Shown here: positions 63,375 to 64,000 of the stretch, in pieces
How the letters are laid out: every line of letters starts with the position of its first letter
Numbering within the stretch: the first letter of the stretch is position 1
Source of the DNA: Oscillospiraceae bacterium
Lineage (GTDB): Bacteria; Bacillota_A; Clostridia; Oscillospirales; Ruminococcaceae
Length of the DNA stretch: 64,000 nucleotides
Assembly: GCA_004558145.1 (NCBI GenBank)
Contig: SFDQ01000003.1
Coordinates: forward strand, 1-64,000
Direction of reading: 5' to 3'
Made by a program: the position numbers and the translations under genes
The notes under the pieces: generated by a model
What the model was told of the DNA's origin: nothing
The model's input: the letters and a program-made list of their open reading frames with translations, nothing else
Databases searched by the model: none

Positions 63375-64000
63375 ATGCCAAGAGACGTTTCTCTGGAAAT
63401 GACCAGAAACATCGGCATTATGGCGCACATCGACGCCGGCAAGACCACCACCACCGAGCGTATCCTTTACTACACCGGCGTGAATCACAAGATCGGTGAG
63501 ACGCACGATGGCGCGGCTACCATGGACTGGATGGCGCAGGAGCAGGAGCGTGGTATCACCATCACTTCTGCTGCCACCACCTGCTACTGGAGCCACACGG
63601 AATTGCTGAACGATCCCGCCGCCGCTAAAAAGAACCGGCACCGGATCAACATCATCGACACCCCGGGCCACGTGGACTTCACCGTTGAGGTGGAGCGCAG
63701 CCTGCGCGTTCTGGACGGTTCTGTTACCGTTCTGTGCGCCAAGGGCGGCGTGGAGCCCCAGTCCGAGACTGTCTGGCGTCAGGCCGACAAGTATCACGTT
63801 CCCCGCATGGCTTACGTGAACAAGATGGACATCATGGGCGCCGATTTCTACCGTGTTGTGAAGATGATGCGCGAGCGTCTGAAGTGCAACGCGGTGCCCA
63901 TCCAGCTGCCTATCGGCAAGGAAGACGATTTCAAGGGCATCATCGATCTGATCGACATGAAGGCCGACGTCTACTACGACGATATGGGCAAGGATATCCG
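63375..64000 (+). CDS. fusA: Elongation factor G, 5' part
   Basis: The first 208 codons are inside the window and the rest lies beyond it. EF-G moves tRNA and mRNA on the ribosome. G1 is AHIDAGKTT, G2 RGITITSAATT, G3 DTPGHVDF and G4 NKMD. The short stretch after G2 (SHTELLNDPAAAKKNRHR) is a Clostridia-style insertion between the switches and G3. TTAGGAGG precedes ATG 63375. Confidence 0.97.
   Translation, partial: MPRDVSLEMTRNIGIMAHIDAGKTTTTERILYYTGVNHKIGETHDGAATMDWMAQEQERGITITSAATTCYWSHTELLNDPAAAKKNRHRINIIDTPGHVDFTVEVERSLRVLDGSVTVLCAKGGVEPQSETVWRQADKYHVPRMAYVNKMDIMGADFYRVVKMMRERLKCNAVPIQLPIGKEDDFKGIIDLIDMKADVYYDDMGKDI

Overview
The window reads as a chromosomal core segment of a GC-rich, low-branching Firmicute. 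The best guess is a Clostridia member of the Oscillospiraceae/Ruminococcaceae (Faecalibacterium, Subdoligranulum or Gemmiger-like). The reasons are strong AAGGAGG ribosome sites, frequent TTG and GTG starts, sigma-A promoters that are easy to read, and Firmicute neighbourhoods: dgt-dnaG-rpoD, yceD-rpmF followed by the DUF512 protein, der and plsY, PASTA and DacF-type wall proteins, and GldFG/DUF4340 ABC modules. The genus is inference. No mobile element, CRISPR array, tRNA gene or phage gene was found.

Layout. 1-683 is the 3' end of a 5S rRNA, its terminator and a geneless stretch with a decayed tandem repeat. 684-8876 carries a HAD hydrolase, rplU-rpmA, obgE-mrnC, a tiny Asn/Thr/Lys-rich gene, an rRNA methyltransferase with a GNAT enzyme, a YebC regulator and a PASTA-type pseudokinase. 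8900-12490 has rpsF-ssb-rpsR and a RING-like membrane protein on the minus strand, then prfB. 12491-16031 is a copper unit: an XRE regulator with a cysteine tail, overlapping a CopA ATPase that ends in an in-frame CopZ domain with its own ribosome site. 16037-20928 holds punA-mrp with an overlooked 42-residue membrane protein, a SpoVB-like flippase and mtaB. 20999-30172 holds dacF, pgi, a P-loop protein, yceD-rpmF, DUF512, der, plsY, a 2-hydroxyacid dehydrogenase and pnuC. 30324-34506 is a four-gene ABC module. 34515-41090 holds comM with split chromate transporter genes, a phosphohexomutase, a lipoprotein, rpmE and yigZ.

41205-54848 is an information-processing block: dgt-dnaG-rpoD, an ECF sigma factor with its DUF4179 partner, then rpoB-rpoC. 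The usual continuation rpsL-rpsG-fusA appears only at 62328, after about 7.5 kb of envelope genes: a PIG-L deacetylase lipoprotein, a phosphodiester glycosidase, a single-pass surface protein and two large polytopic membrane proteins. This split of the str region by a putative surface-glycan module is the most unusual large-scale feature.

At finer scale the best leads are the CopA-CopZ in-frame arrangement, the pseudokinase, the Cys-tailed regulator with an inverted repeat upstream, the Mrp-coupled microprotein, and a co-occurring loss of the L27 N-terminal extension and of prp. Most long minus-strand frames opposite rpoB, rpoC, copA, der and the membrane genes are GC-skew shadows and are not annotated.
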